DNA of 64,000 nt from Luidia sarsii (lineage: Eukaryota; Echinodermata; Asteroidea; Paxillosida; Luidiidae), in NCBI GenBank assembly GCA_949987565.1, contig OX465103.1, positions 1,975,045-2,039,044 of the forward strand, read 5' to 3'. Below are positions 1 to 12,947 of the stretch, in pieces; position 1 is the stretch's first letter; each line of letters begins with the position of its first letter. Made by a program: the position numbers and the translations under genes. Below the pieces are notes generated by a model. It saw only the letters and a program-made list of their open reading frames with translations, was not told the origin of the DNA and ran no database searches.

Positions 1-300
1 AACCAGCCAATCAACCAGCCAACAAACCAACCAGCCAATCAACCAACCAGCAAACCAACCAGCCAGTCAACCAACCAACAACCAACCAGCCAATCAACCA
101 ACCAACAAACCAACCAGCCAATCAACCAACCAACAAACCAACCAGTCAATCAACCAACCAACAAACCTACTCACCAACAACCAACCAACAAACCAACCAG
201 CCAATCAACCAACAAACCTAATCACCAACAACCAACCAACAAACCAAACAGCCAATCAACCAACCAACATACCTACCAATGACCAAATTAGTCAGCCAAT
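1..300. repeat. AACC-based minisatellite
   Basis: The window opens inside a tandem array built from AACC, AATC, AACA and AGCC tetramers in a longer unit of about 28 bases. It decays towards position 300. The true left end lies outside the window. Confidence 0.9.
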
Positions 301-778
301 TAATCAACTCAATCATTTCACTGACTAGTTTACCAAACAACCACCGCCAAACCAAAGAATAATCATTTGGTTTATCTAACACAGAAAAAAAATCTCTTTC
401 CATCCTTCCGATGAGCAAAATATTTAATCAATAAGCAATCACACGAACGTGTAAAAAAGGAAGGAAAGGAAATAAATGAATTATTAAAGACACAAAGCAT
501 GGATTCGTGGATTCGTAAGATTAAGACCCCCCCCCCCTTTCACCCTCCAAAATGCAACTCGAAGCCGGATGTCAAAGCCCACATCGTGTCGATAATAGAC
601 GGCCAGATGTTGCCCAGGCTGACCAATCCTCCAGCAGTGTTGCACGTCACTGATCGACCAAACATTCCCCCTGAACCCTCAACCCGTATAGGAAAACAAT
701 CAGATAATTTCTAATTGATATCCTTAGGAAACCAAAGTCAGCTCCACCAACTCGCGTCATCCATCATGGGGTGAAGAG
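301..778. other. Unique sequence, no gene seen
   Basis: Non-repetitive flank with a poly-C run near 527-538. The short open frame at 499-714 has no recognisable domain and no splice or promoter support. Confidence 0.5.
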
Positions 779-1140
779 AAAGAGAGAGAGAGAGAGAGAA
801 AAAAAAAAGGAGAGAGAGAGAGACAGACTCTGAGAGAGAGAGAGAGACGGAGAGTATAGGAGGTTTACCCCCCAGAGCGATCTGCCCAGGCTGTATAGCG
901 CACCAGCGCAAACACGCCGTCCATGCCCCTACGGCGCTAGGGCCACTTTTATCTCTGCGGCCCACCGAGGGAGAGCCGTCGGTGCGTCTTTGTCGGGGTC
1001 CACGCCGGTACCTGTGCCTTATTCCACGGGGGACTGAGCCTCCATCAACGCTATCCCCCCCTCCTTCAAGACTGAGAGAGGAGAGAGAGAGGGGGAGGTT
1101 GAGAGAGAGCGAGAGAGAACGAAAGAAAGGGGAAAGAGCG
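779..1140. repeat. GA-rich simple repeats
   Basis: Two purine-rich GA tracts (about 779-866 and 1067-1140) flank a GC-richer stretch. Open frames on both strands read Ser/Leu or Arg/Glu repeats and are composition artefacts. Confidence 0.85.
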
Positions 1141-3410
1141 TATAGTATACCCTTCAAAAAAAAAATACCCGTGGCGTACCCATTCCAGAAACAGCTATAC
1201 TGTTCCCTTCTCCTACCCTCCCCTTTCTCCCTCTTTCCCCCACTTGTATTCAAAGATATGCATCGCTAGTTCTATCCTACACCCGTCGATTCCTATCGGG
1301 TGACCAGTTGCGCGCTAAACCACCGGCGGCTCATATTTTCTTACGAAATCGCTGGCGTAATGCGGGCGAGATTAAGGGGGGGGGGAGAGACAATGTGTTG
1401 ACTGCATTTACACGCTTGCTCGGACCGACGACCGGAGATTTGGCCCACACCGTCCCTGGTGATCGGACGGTGTTGGCCTAGCTGCCTGTAGCCTCGGGTC
1501 AACGATCCTCGCTATACGCACTCACGGGGAAGACACAAAATGAGAAACACAAGGAAAGACAGAATTGGGAAAAGACAACAGCAATTCTAACGGACACAAG
1601 AGGAGGTTTCGTCTTAATGCCTCTCACACACACACACCTCATGAAACTAGACCTGAAAGGTATCACATGCAACATTTTGCCAAGAAACATACCAAAATGG
1701 TGCAAACTTATTACATCGTGACTAAATAGAGCGACCGTAATGCAAAAGCAGAAAACTGCAGTTGTTATCAAAACGTCAGGCCCTCTACAATGTATGTTTT
1801 GTAAAGATAAAAAAAATTCCCCAATTAAATTTGATACTATTCTATCAAATCACATTTAATGTCATCTTCCAGTAAATAGTAACCAAACCTAAATACTGCC
1901 ATTCATGGGACTTTTTAAACCTAACACTCCATCCGTTTATAGACTTCAGAGTTTAATTTGATTTCGAATGATATGTTTGCACGAGTAAGGATGAGTAAGC
2001 CTATGAAACACGATCGAGATCTTAAATTTGAATTATTGGATATTCCAAGTAGGCCTAAACCATTTTCTCTTCTCTCACAATTTTGCTTACCGTTTTTGTC
2101 CACTGGTGACTCTGTTAATTAGTTCAACCTTTTTAAAAAGACGAATTGTTTTCAGTGTACCCCCCCCCCCGGTTTGCAATTCGACCCGTGAGCTAACCCC
2201 CCCCCCCCTACCCGTTCTATTGCCTTGCATTTTCCGTCAAGCCAGTACCTACACGATCTCAGGCGATTGTCGACTTTGTAACCAATATTTTTGGGTTTGC
2301 TTTTTTCTCGGTTTGGAGTGTGAAGGCAGCAAGGAGCCCTATGATCTGACCACTTATTGGAGAGTATTTCATTTCGGGGGCTAGTAATCCACCTTCAGCC
2401 CTACCTGCAATACAATCTGGCGCCTGTACACCGTTGGTCTGATCCTGCTCAGATGCGGTACTCGCTTGCGCACGTGCTTCTGTCGTGTGTGTGTGTGTGG
2501 GGGGGGGGGGGGGGTGTTGCCCATTTCGCACTGCGCGCTGAAGTCAGAGAGCAAACAAAATGCGTATACATAGACGGGATTGGGAGCTATAAGTTAACGT
2601 CAGGCCAGTGACCCCTTAGTAATTCCCTCAACGGTTTTGTTCAGAGAGGCTTACAACTTTGTTCCGTTTTTTTTTCTCTCCCGCTCACTCTCCTCGATCC
2701 TCATCCCAGTTGGAGGGGGGGGGACCAGTCTCCAGTCTGTGCTCCCCTCCTTCAGACTCCGGTTTCACGATTTGAAAACCTTTTCGACTTTCGGCCGGAC
2801 ACCTCGACGCAGGCTCAGTTACCCCGTTCTCCGTGTGTCTACCAAATCCCATAATGCAGTGGCTCAAGGTTGGGGTGTAATGTTGTTTTTTTCACTTGGG
2901 CCTTCAGTTTGTGGTTTGCCAGTTATTTCTGGAAACGAGGGGGGTGGGAGGGCATAGCTGCGACTTGAGAGGAGGCTACCTTTAGATGATGATGAAGTGC
3001 TACTCGCCAGTGAGCTTATTTCGATGGGACAGAATGTGGACTTCGTTCGAGGCTGAGGGAGACGAACGCTTGCTCATTGTTCGAACTTTGTTCACTCTTG
3101 TTTCACCCAATTCTACTCAACAACCCACCTCTTCTAATTTACGCAGGAATCGGAGGTATTTTTTAATTTTCCATAGTCCATCCATTCCCACCTTGGATAG
3201 AATTTCTAAGTGATCATCGAAGAATCTTTATAAGAGCAATACGCAAACATGCTGCAAACTGATTACTCACTAAAAAATGACCCAAACTCAAATGTATCAG
3301 ACATTAGGAGAGCATGACGTTTCGCTATACTAGTAGCGGGAACTTTCTAAAAAAGGCAGAATCTATAAATTTAACAACGTATAATTTGAGGACGTAGGCC
3401 TATGCATTAA
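1141..3410. other. Intergenic, homopolymer runs
   Basis: Mostly unique sequence with several poly-C or poly-G runs (near 2161, 2199 and 2499). At 1772-1790 a piece reads AAAACGTCAGGCC, like the tail of the hammerhead-like repeats seen elsewhere. No exon chain could be built. Confidence 0.5.
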
Positions 3411-3472
3411 CGTGGACTCAGAAGCTTGTGCGCCCTCACTTGGCGAAACTCAAGACAGACCTTTATCAAAAT

Positions 3473-3655
3473 GCGACGATGCGACAATGCGACAATGCGA
3501 CGGTGCGACGATGCGACGATGCGACGGCACGACGCGACTATGCGACGGCACGATGCGACTATGCGACGGCACGACGCGACTATGCGACGGCACGACGCGA
3601 CTATGCGACGGCACGACGCGACTACGCGACGGCACGACGCGACTATGCGCCGTGG
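3473..3655. repeat. 21-bp tandem array
   Basis: About five copies of a 21-base unit (TATGCGACGGCACGACGCGAC and close variants), preceded by 9-base GCGACGATG-type units. A 21-base period is a multiple of three, so several frames stay open on both strands; none looks like a real protein. Confidence 0.92.
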
Positions 3656-3778
3656 ACGGCGCATATTTGAGAGATACGGGTATAAATGCGAAACATGCGC
3701 CGCGTAACTTTGCAGAGCTGGAATTCCATGATATTGGTCTCACGGCCTCTTGAGACAGAAATCTCACTAAAAGTTCAG

Positions 3779-3850
3779 CGCACACGAGAGTTGCGTGCTG
3801 AGCTAACGACCTCGAGAGATTTTTTGCTCAGCAGATAGCTCTCGTGTGCG
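3779..3850. repeat. Imperfect inverted repeat, 25-base arms
   Basis: The left arm (3779-3803) begins CGCACACGAGAG. The right arm (3826-3850) is its imperfect reverse complement, ending CTCTCGTGTGCG. The spacer is about 22 bases. It looks like a small foldback element. Confidence 0.75.
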
Positions 3851-4041
3851 GCGGCTTCTTCTGGCTTTAATTGTGCACGGGCCTATTTCTATGATACACT
3901 GTATTACCTTCCCGTGCGATATCATCCTAGGCCTAGTCTGTCAACTATACCAGAGCTCCAGGCTCCTTTGTCCATCATCTGTCATCTGTATCCTATTACC
4001 ACCCACCCCGCCTTCTTATCTGTCTCTGACCTTGCCATTCC

Positions 4042-4086
4042 GCCTTTGAGAATCGGTCCTCTTAGGATCGATCGAAACGTCAGGCC
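4042..4086 (+). ncRNA. Degenerate hammerhead-like repeat tail
   Basis: A GCCT...AGGC outer pair encloses GGTCC, a short loop, GGATC and then GAAACGTC. The first core strand (CTGATGA in hammerheads) is degraded to CTTTGAGAA. It matches the better copy at 29884-29924 and minus-strand copies at 49735-49775 and 58432-58471. It is probably a retroelement end rather than a working ribozyme. Confidence 0.4.
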
Positions 4087-4099
4087 CTCTCGATTGACC

Positions 4100-5560
4100 T
4101 TCAAAAATGGAAGAGCATAAAGAAGCCCTTTTCTTCATTTGTCATCGTGGGAGTTGAAGCGGTGAAGAATATGATACCGTGAAAGCGTCAAAGCGAGGGC
4201 CATTGTTGCATATTATGAGGCAATGGCATTAACCCAGCAATGTGTGCCACGCCGTGGACATAGCCTCGATCATTTATTCATGCAAAAACACACCACAAAA
4301 AACGGTTGACGTGCGTGAACATTGGGTGTCAGGGCCGTCTATAAAAACACACACGCACACACACACACCAACCATGGAGGTAGAGGAGGCACCAACTAAC
4401 AGTAGCCCAGATCAATACCGCTCCTCCTCGCGTATATAGTCTGGCACCACATCGGAGCTGCGCAGCGTTCACCAGCCACCACCAGCTACTATAATGACGG
4501 TTTTGAGGCGGGGGATAGGCTCCGGGCCCGACCACTTACAGGCCCGCCGGTGTCGTTAGCCGTCAAATTAGCCGTAAAAAGCATCGCCAACTAATGCCGC
4601 CTAAAACGTGTTCAGCCGTGAGGACCCTTCGCGCGCACGCTGTGAAATATTGACGAGCGCACGGAGGCCCCCGCGTCGGCGGTGAAGACAGTAAAAGGTC
4701 CCCCTGAAACATTGACCACTTATTTGGTCATTTTTTATGTATCCTTTGTTTTAAATATTTTGCTTCGGCGTAATTTGTGCGTCGTGGGCATTTCCTGTAC
4801 ACCAGCGCGGCGATCTGTTAGCATAATTGGTCCTTGAAGCGAAGCGAACAAGCCTTTCAGCATTTCCAAGGCGGAAGTCTTGCTGCGTTGTTTTCGAAAG
4901 AGAAAAAAATACAAGCAACATCTCTCAGATGATAACAGTGGAAGAGTTAATGTTTGCTGCCGGCAAACTGGCCAGATCGTTACGCACAGTGTGTTGGCGT
5001 GTTGAAAAAAAAACAAGGTGTTTTGTAATGTTAAAAGACAAGTCTTAATCAGCTATCACAGCGCAATGTTAGCGAGGCGATTAAAGGACCATGAGTGAGG
5101 GGAGCTGGGAATTTTCTTGTCTTTTTATCTCCCCCCCCACCACTAATTTTCAAACAGGGCCTTGCTTTATGCCGTGGGAGGGCTGGTTATGTATGCGATA
5201 GGACATGATTGCATATTATAGGAGTAGGTTGTGCAATACATCCAGTCTATCTTCAAGAAGAATTTCAGTGTAAACTTCTTCCACTTTAAAAAGGCCTGCA
5301 TGTACTGTACAAGGTGAACGTTTCGACGAACACAAACAAACATATCACTATAAACACCTGTTGATCTTGGAAATTTTTGGGAGGAAATCATGTGCATGTA
5401 CACCAATCTAAAAAAGAAAACGTGACTCAGTATACAACATGTTAGCTACGGAGTATGCAGTATACGGTAATTATCGGGAGAGTGGTTCCCATGGGGATAA
5501 GGGCATTCTTCGTGTGGTGAGTGCATTTGGGTGAGCAAAAAAGCTTTCATATAATTATTA
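4100..5560. other. Unique sequence, no gene seen
   Basis: Contains a short CA tract (about 4346-4370) and a GC-rich patch around 4500-4690. No domain or splice-supported exon was found in either direction. Confidence 0.5.
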
Positions 5561-5565
5561 AACGC

Positions 5566-5596
5566 GCGCGTGCTTAACTTGCACGCGCTATATATA
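5566..5596. repeat. GC hairpin beside TATATATA
   Basis: A perfect 8-base inverted repeat (GCGCGTGC, 7-base loop, GCACGCGC) ends at 5588 and abuts TATATATA at 5589-5596. It could be a cruciform or a promoter-like patch; no transcript is visible downstream. Confidence 0.6.
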
Positions 5597-5669
5597 CACG
5601 TGGCGCGTACAGGCGTCTGCTGCGTGCTAGGTGCGGATTATTCCCGAACTCATACTTGAGCCCTTTTTT

Positions 5670-5946
5670 CAGACTCCGACTTAGGCTATGGCTTATGGCC
5701 CCAATATATAGGACTTCTTTTCAAAGGCGATCCTTCTGAAGGCTTAGGCTCTGGCTAAGGCTTCGGTAATTTCTCTCTTACCCGTTATAATGTCACAAGT
5801 ATCTAGAAACAAGCTTTTGGCCCCATGCAGTTTCTTGGTGAATACTCTGTACTTGTCAAGCCAACAAAGCTTCAAATTCGTCCACAAACCACAACCCGGA
5901 TTTTCAGGTTGTGTCAGACGGAGACAAAGCCTGAGTCCGAGCCTGA
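5670..5946 (+). repeat. Dispersed repeat with hexamer-rich ends, copy 1
   Basis: The left end has GGCTTA/GGCTCT-like hexamers and the right end has GCCTGAGTCCGAGCCTGA, roughly their reverse complement, so it behaves as a terminal inverted repeat. The middle contains CTAGAAACAAGC, AAGCCAACAAA and ACAAACCACAACC, shared with copies at 22341-22535 and 49205-49428. Confidence 0.8.
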
Positions 5947-5984
5947 TCCATGGTATAAAGGGCCTAAGTATCAGATGTGATAGT

Positions 5985-6160
5985 GGCTATAGGCCTATAG
6001 ATCGGTTGCACCGGCGGCCATCTTTGTGGCCTAGTCTTTGCTCCTCTTGGATAGGCAAGAGTGCACTCTTTGTACCTGCACTGTCACTGAATTTTAATAA
6101 CACTCAAAGGCTCCAAAGATGGCTGCCGGTGCAAACGATCTATAGGCCCTATAGGCCCTA
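5985..6160. mobile_element. Small MITE-like element, ~32-base inverted ends
   Basis: Left arm 5995-6026 contains GATCGGTTGCACCGGC. Right arm 6114-6145 is its reverse complement with two or three mismatches. Outer CTATAGGCC words extend the similarity. There is no coding capacity in the ~90-base centre. Confidence 0.82.
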
Positions 6161-7047
6161 TATAGACAGATGACGGGAAACCCTATTTATATACAAACAT
6201 GCATGCGGTCGGTGAAGCTAGTAATAATGTGACAATATTATCATACATAAAATATGATATTTTGATGACAACATAATTATGATGAGTGACTATTATTGAA
6301 AGGTGCAATTTGGCAATGCGCTTCCGAAGACATAATCTTAAAAAAATAATGATGTGGATACAAAAATAGTATTCCCATAGTAATCTTGACTCCGGGTTTG
6401 TTTACTTATACTAGGAATCAGTGGAATCCTTTTGTGAAGTATAATTGGCAGTATTTATCTGGCCAATCGTCATTTGGGGAGCACACAGTCGGTGGTTTCT
6501 ATCTTTAGAGTTTCCGACAGCCCCAGAGAGGAAGAAAGGTTTACCGAAAATAAAGATGGTTTCTGGTTGCCCTAAATGCCAGCTAAAGTGAGCCGTACTT
6601 AGATATTGAAAATCAGCATGACTGAAAAAAATACCAACACTTGGTGTGTATTTCTACCACCAAAATAGTTTCCCTTGCTTTCCCTCTCGAATACCGGACC
6701 CCTACACATTATGAGTGCTCCACTTTTAATGGGAATTTGAATCGTTCCTTAACGAGAGGAGTTTTAATAGGGGTGAGTCTTCTACTTCAAATTTATTTGG
6801 ATATTATTTCGAATTTGGTTCAGTATATTGCAGAGTCACGATGATGTCTATCTCTTCTTCAAGACGAGGAGAATTCTAGATGGAATCCAGTGGACAACCT
6901 CACGGCCAAAATAATGGTAGGATCGTAACACCCCTAGCATCAGTATACCCGAGGGACTCTCTGTGTCTGGTTGGTGTTGTTTGCCTATCGCACTCAACCA
7001 ACACAGAGTGTAAACTCGGTGTTGAATTAACACCATGCGGTGGTGTT
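6161..7047. other. Unique AT-rich sequence
   Basis: No exon chain or repeat boundary recognised. The frame at 6641-6844 has no known domain. Confidence 0.45.
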
Positions 7048-7250
7048 TCAATTCAATTCAATTCAATTCAATTCAACATTTATTTCCACATTGACATCCT
7101 GGGTATACAATTCATCAAGGCTTATGTATAAACAAAATATCTTACAGAAAGTATGTAATTATGTGTAATATTATAAGATGTCAATGTGAAGGGAAAAGGT
7201 GAAGCAGAGCTTTTGTACCTTTCCCTTGGTAAAGAAAAGAACAACAACAA
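7048..7250 (-). mobile_element. LINE-like 3' tail
   Basis: Read on the minus strand, the sequence runs into GGAAATAAATG and then tandem TTGAA pentamers (7048-7075). This is the usual style of 3' end for CR1/L2-type LINEs or their SINEs. It is flanked on both sides by GGTGTT/AACACC-rich repeat sequence. No reverse transcriptase remains here. Confidence 0.5.
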
Positions 7251-7384
7251 CCACTACTACTTCTAACTACAAACGGACTGAAACAGGATAATAGCTTTTT
7301 TTTGTTTGAAATCGCTTAGTGTTGGATTAACACCACACTCGGTTGCGTTTAACAGCGAATCCCTTGCTTGCCCAGGGTTCATCC

Positions 7385-7445
7385 AACCCCACCAAGGCAG
7401 GGGTCTCGGGTTCAAGTTCCCTGTCAGTCAAATCTTCTTGGCTAT
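7385..7445 (+). mobile_element. SINE fragment with Pol III B-box
   Basis: GGTTCAAGTTCC followed by TGTCAGTCAAAT and CTTCTTGGC matches the arrangement after the B box in the fuller SINE copy at 38909-39000. The tRNA-like left half is not recognisable. Confidence 0.4.
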
Positions 7446-8560
7446 TCTGTTAAATTATCATTCTGAATGTTCACATTGGATTTGATAAATCGTTTTTAAA
7501 CCGTCGCGAAGTAGCCGTTGTATACATATATTAATCGGTGTTTAATAATCTATTACACCACTAGGAACCACTCGTAACAGTTTGGTGTTAATACTGACCA
7601 CGTGCGATGCCGAACCTTGAAAATGTCATCCAATTACATATCTGTATAGTACGGTGTTACGAAAAAAAAACCACCATCATTGTATGTACCAGCATTGAGC
7701 CCCATGTCTAGTATTATACGGATCGTGGGCGATCATGAAGCTATACCATCGGGTTGTTTCGTCTGGTGTGTTGGCTGCAGGGGACCGGGATGTAGCCCCG
7801 CATGCGGTTAGTTACATTACGGCTTGTCTGACCGATCTCTGGGGAGGATGCATTCGCGTCTCTCCATGCTCGTTGCCATGTTGCACACAGTCATATCAGA
7901 AGAAGACCCGGGTCTTGTCTCCGAACTGCACGGCCATGCTTTCCAATCAACTCTATGAAGATTCATCGCGACATATAGACGCGCTGCTTGAAGATCCTGG
8001 TTTTCTCAATGCTTCGCTGGCCATTATCGAAGCGTCAATACAAAAAAAAGGATCGGGGAGGAAGGAAGGGGGGGGGCAAGAACTACCAACCAACCCCGCA
8101 AACAGATTTACATCAAACCAACAGAAACGTTTCCGAAGATGATAGGCCTATAGTATAGTGGAAGAGAAGTGAACTCGTAACATTTCTGGATTGTGTCATG
8201 ATTTCATTTGATTCAAGAGCGTGACGATTTTTGGCATTATGAATTTAATGGAAAATGAATGATGGGGATGGACGCAGCATCGTTGCCCCCCCCCAAAAAA
8301 AAAAAAATGAATAGCATTTGTGTATTTTCTGATGATTTGGACGAAGATTGAGATGAAATCTTCCACGATTTTTATGTTGCACCTTCATGAGAGATGAAAA
8401 TGCCACATCACTTTAAAATGTGAGCCAGTCTTGTACGTAGCCTTTAATACATGTACTGCATTATCGGATGCCATTTGGATTCGCGTTTTAATTGCAAGAA
8501 TTTATTTCCACTTGTTCCCCTCTTTCTGAGCGGGCGGCTATTTGTGGTGGGCTGTTCATC
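7446..8560. other. Unique sequence with one unplaced open frame
   Basis: A 135-codon plus-strand frame at 7735-8142 is the longest in non-repetitive sequence here. It has no domain I recognise and a Gly/Lys-rich tail over a poly-G run. I do not call it a gene. Confidence 0.4.
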
Positions 8561-8564
8561 TGCT

Positions 8565-8756
8565 CGACGCTATCAAGTGTTTACAACATCCCTCTACCTA
8601 GATCTGTCTGTCCCCCTGTCTCTGCGTCTATATCTGTCTATTTTTTTGCCTCTCGATCTCTACCTCTCTGTCTTTGTCTGTCCCTCTCTGTCTCTCTCTG
8701 TATCTAGAGCTCTGTCTCTCTCGGTCTCTCTCTGTCTCTCTATGTCTCTCTGTCTT

Positions 8757-8815
<59 letters not shown>

Positions 8816-9305
8816 ATCAGTCTTTCTATATCTCTCTCTTTCTATATCTATCATTCTCTGTCCCTCTCAGTCGCTCTGTCTTTGTCTTTCTCGGTCAATC
8901 TCTGTCTCTCTGTGTCTCTGTCTCCCTCTGTCTCCCTCTGTCTCCCTCTGTCTCTCTGTCTGTGTCCGTGTCTTCGTCTCTTGCTGTCTCCCTATCTCCG
9001 TGTCTCTTTGTCACTCTCTGTCTCTCGGTCTCGATGTCTCTCGTACGCTCCCTGTCTCTCGGTGTCCATCTGTCTCTCTCTCTGTCTCTGTCTCTCGGTC
9101 TCCCTCTGTCTTTCTGCTCCTCTATAATCACTGCGTTTCTATGTTTCTCTCTGCCCTTCACTGTTTCTCCCTGTGTCGCTCCGTTCTCTCTGTGTCTCTT
9201 TCTATCCCTCTCTGTCTCTGCTACCCCTCGCTCTCCCTCCCTCTCTCTCTCTCTCTCCCCCTCTCTCTATCTCCCCTCTCTCTCTCTCTCTATCTCTCCC
9301 TCCCT

Positions 9306-9369
<64 letters not shown>

Positions 9370-9390
9370 CTCTCTCTCTCGGTGCCTCTC
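8565..9390. repeat. Long CT-rich cryptic simple repeat
   Basis: More than 800 bases of CTCTGTCT/CTCTCT units on the plus strand. The 396-codon frame over it reads almost only Ser, Leu, Cys, Val and Pro and is an artefact. Confidence 0.95.
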
Positions 9391-10036
9391 CGAGACCCAC
9401 TGTCTTGCTTTCTCTTCCCCCCCACTCTCTCGCCTCGCCGCTTGCCAGGTCAAATTACACCCACCAATACTGCTGGCAGCAGACAGGCGGGTTGGGGGGT
9501 TTTAGCCCAATTAATGCATCAACTGCAACACCGATATATTCACCCGCTTCTAGCTATAATTCGTTAGCGACTGTCAAAGGAGGTGGGCTTAAAATTGTAA
9601 TAATAGCGCCTTTTCTGCATGGTGGTTTGTTTTTTTTTTAGTCTGTGTGTATGAAAGAGGAAAGAGTGGAAGAAACACAAGACGATCTTAGACCTGAGTG
9701 GTCCGGGTTTGGGTTTGGTGTGGTTTGGTGTATATTTTCGGTGAGGGAGGGGGGAGGGGGGAGTAGGCACCGTGTGAGTGTCCCCCTACGGTCGTATCAG
9801 ACCGGGTGCAGGCTCTATCCATTAACAACGTGTTCAAACCGATGGGGAATGGCAGATTGGTGGGTGGTTTTTTTTTATTTTATTTTTATACCTTTTTACC
9901 CCTTGTCTACTTGGGACGGGGGTGGTGGGATGGGTGTGTAGGCGGGCGGGATGGGGGTTGAGCAAGGCCCCCATGCACTGCTAACGAATTGGACGTCTGT
10001 CGGCTAGCTCCGAGCGGCCAAGACCGTCAACCCTGA
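9391..10036. other. Unique sequence, no gene seen
   Basis: G-rich strand with several poly-G runs. No exon support. Confidence 0.5.
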
Positions 10037-10044
10037 TGACGTCA
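10037..10044. promoter_or_regulatory. Palindromic CRE site
   Basis: TGACGTCA is the full consensus for CREB/ATF bZIP dimers. It sits in GC-rich unique sequence with no identified gene beside it. Another perfect copy occurs at 49502-49509. Confidence 0.35.
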
Positions 10045-10079
10045 CCGCAGGGGAAGAAGAAAAAAAAACGAGGATAAGA

Positions 10080-10080
10080 T

Positions 10081-10125
<45 letters not shown>

Positions 10126-10531
10126 ACAAGGCGGCGAGGCAATGTTTGCATCGGCAAAGTGGCCCTCGTTCAAACGCCCTAGGTCCCTCCCCATCAGACT
10201 GGAGAGAGGGACAGAGAGACAGAGAGACTGTGCCAAAAGAAAACCTGTAACACAATACCCCACCAACGCTCCTCCATCTGTCTGAAGCCAAAAGAAGGGG
10301 AAGACGAAGAAGAGGAAGAAGAAGAAGACGAAGAAGAAGAACAAGAACAAGAACAAGAAGAAGAAAAAGAAGGAGAAGAAGAAAAAGAAGACGAAGAAGA
10401 AGAAGAAGAAGAACAAGAAGAAGAAGAAGAAGAAGAAGAAGAAGAAGAAGAAGAAGAAGAAGAACAAGAAGAAGAACAAGAACAAGAACAAGAAGAAGAA
10501 GAAGAACGAGAAGAAGACGAAGACGAAGGCT
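10080..10531. repeat. GA tract and long GAA/GAAGAA tract
   Basis: A pure GA run (about 10088-10123) is followed, after ~165 unique bases, by about 240 bases of GAA triplets with interspersed GAC, AAC and AAA (10289-10531). Long GAA tracts can form triplex DNA. The Phe- or Ser-only minus frames are artefacts. Confidence 0.93.
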
Positions 10532-10544
10532 CGTACAACAAGCG

Positions 10545-12947
10545 CAGCGCAGAGGTCTGCAGTGTGGTGCGGTCCCGGTCGTAATGGCCTTTTAATTACG
10601 CTGAGAGTGTAGATAGAGACGGCCAGTAATCACATTAAGACGACCCGAGCTAGCCACCACTACCACCACCACCGTGCGCGAGGTGCACGGGCGGAGCTTC
10701 GTGTCTTGCCTCATCTCGCCCGCCGCACAGTAGGTCACCTATACCGTGGACGCTGCCCCGACGTGGCGTCACACGGCAATAAGTGCGCGCTGAGCTTGCC
10801 CGTGACCGCAGCTATTGGGCGCGCCGGCCCGGCCCTCTATTGTTCTTCCGGGTGTAAGCGTGTGGTGGTTTTGGTGGTTTTTTTATCTATCTCGTGAGCG
10901 TCCGGCGTCGGTATTGTTTTACAGTGTTGGCTCTTCGTGCAGACATTTCGGCTGGCCTGCCGCGGAGTTTTTTTTTGAAACTGCTGTGCCCGGCACGATC
11001 TACTGATTGCTATAATCATCTCAACTCGGACCTACCCTTCATAATCAAGTTAACGACGTAAGTAACCAAAATGTCTTCCCAATTTCCCTGATCAATTGTA
11101 TAAATTTCTATTTCATTTGTTATCTCGCTACTTGCAATACATATTGATGTATTTCAAGACAAAATTAGATGACTTAACGTTTTGAGGACCTTTTTTTTTC
11201 AAAAGTCCGGCTTTGTGAAAGGCCCAGCTATAGGGTCCAAACATGAGACCCACGCTCTAGGTTTTAGTCAGTTAAGCTGCAGTCTGCCACAATAATTGTT
11301 GTATTACTTTGGGATTTTAGATTGGAAGTCTGAGGATAGGTTGTATACTTTTTGTGTGTGTGCCCGGGACTCACAGAAAATGGACATTGACAGGCGAATC
11401 GAGGGGAGGGGAGGGGAGGGGAGGAGAGAGCGAGACAGAGAGAATGAGAGAGAAAGTGGAGAAGCAATTTGGCGGGAAGAGAAATCGATGCAGCGGCTAT
11501 GCCTGCGCGGCGCCACTTGTCAGTTGCGGTCCTCCCGGTCGCTGTTCCATCGGTCTGGCCGGCCGACTACGGGACCGTGCCTGGCTCGCCGGTGTCCCCT
11601 TACAAATCGGCATCGTCCCCCACCACCAATGTTTGCTCTCGGTAGCGTGTCGAGTGGTCCGTTTACACAGCTCTATCCGCCCGTGTCTCTCCCTCCCTCC
11701 ATTCCCCTTTCCCGATGCCGTCCCCCTCCCTGTACTCATCCTCATCCTCCTCCTTTCCTCGCCATCAAGGGCTCGGTGCATGCCACCGTCGACTTGCCAC
11801 CACCAATTAAGCCGGAGACCGCGCGGATGAGGTGTGTGGGTTCGTCGAGGGTGGGGAAGGGAGGGGAGGGGAGGGGAGGGGAGGGGAGGGGAGGGGGGAC
11901 AAGGACAAGATGAGATTGCGTAAATATGACGACACGAGTTGTAATCATTGTGGACAGGACTGACCCGATTATAAACACATACACTTTACAGCACTACAGT
12001 CCGGGAGAAGGGGAGACTTCAACGTCCCTTTATATACGGGGCGATGGGAGAATTGTACGGTACGGGGGGATCTGCCAGCCCCGCTGCGGTTAGGTTGAAC
12101 AGCAAAATGGTTAGTCGGTCTCTTGTTCAAGCTCAATGTGAACCTTCCCGCCTTATTATCAAAAAAGCTTCGAAACGAAACGAAAGCGAACAATTCCAAG
12201 TTCGGTCTCGAACGCTTGGATTAAGCTGCCAGAGTCCACATTTCTGTATTACATTCCACTTCCTATGAGAAGCTGGGAAGTGGGCTGCAGGCTGGTATCC
12301 CCCCATACACACGCGCCTTAGGCCTATGTACTGAGGCAGTCTCATAGGATCGCGCACAAATTAAAGAGCCAAATGAATGGTTGGCCCTTCCCTTAGCATA
12401 GCCGAACTCCTCGAAAGGGTTGACTTGTATACGGTGTCAACTCCGACCTTCCACGTTGCGATTCGGTCGTTCCAACCTTCAACCTTCAAGTCTGATCGAA
12501 GATTCGGGTACGGTAACTGATGGCCACGTTAAGGGGCAATTTGCCGTCAGTCGTTTTCTCTCTTTTTGATTGGGAAATCATAAAAGTATACAGCATCCAT
12601 CATGTTTGGTTTTGAGACATTTCAGTCTATGCTATATGCACGGACACTCGAATATGTGTTCATTTTTAGTGTGGTTTATAGTTACAAGTGCTTAAACTGT
12701 AGATGTGGTATCGTGATGTATGACGACTGTTCACTATATGCTAACATTTGAACGGGACCTGCTCTTTCCAAAAAAATATGGGCCAATATTTAACCAACAT
12801 TCGTAGCCAACATTGGTCAATATAGCAACGTGGGAACACTAACCCAGCTGTTGGATTGGGTTGGTCAAACCAATCAAAAAACTCAACCAGGCCACGTGTC
12901 GGACGAACGACACTTTTGCGCCCTACCCCTTTTTTACAGCGCCAAAG
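10545..12947. other. Mixed GC-rich and unique sequence
   Basis: Contains two GGGGA pentamer runs (about 11401-11428 and 11858-11897) and a poly-T near 11190. Around 12775-12900 there is a CCAACATTGG-rich degenerate repeat resembling 27085-27150. No gene could be supported. Confidence 0.45.

Noticed and set aside
3407..3785. Five overlapping frames with VASCRRI, RHDAT or CDGTM repeats
   Set aside because: All come from the 21-bp tandem array; a 7-codon period keeps every frame open.
7735..8142. 135-codon plus-strand frame
   Set aside because: Unique sequence, but no homologue, no splice context and a tail encoded by a poly-G run.
8451..9641. 396-codon plus-strand open frame
   Set aside because: Reads almost entirely Ser/Leu/Cys/Val over CT-rich simple repeats; an overlapping frame of 297 codons is also open.
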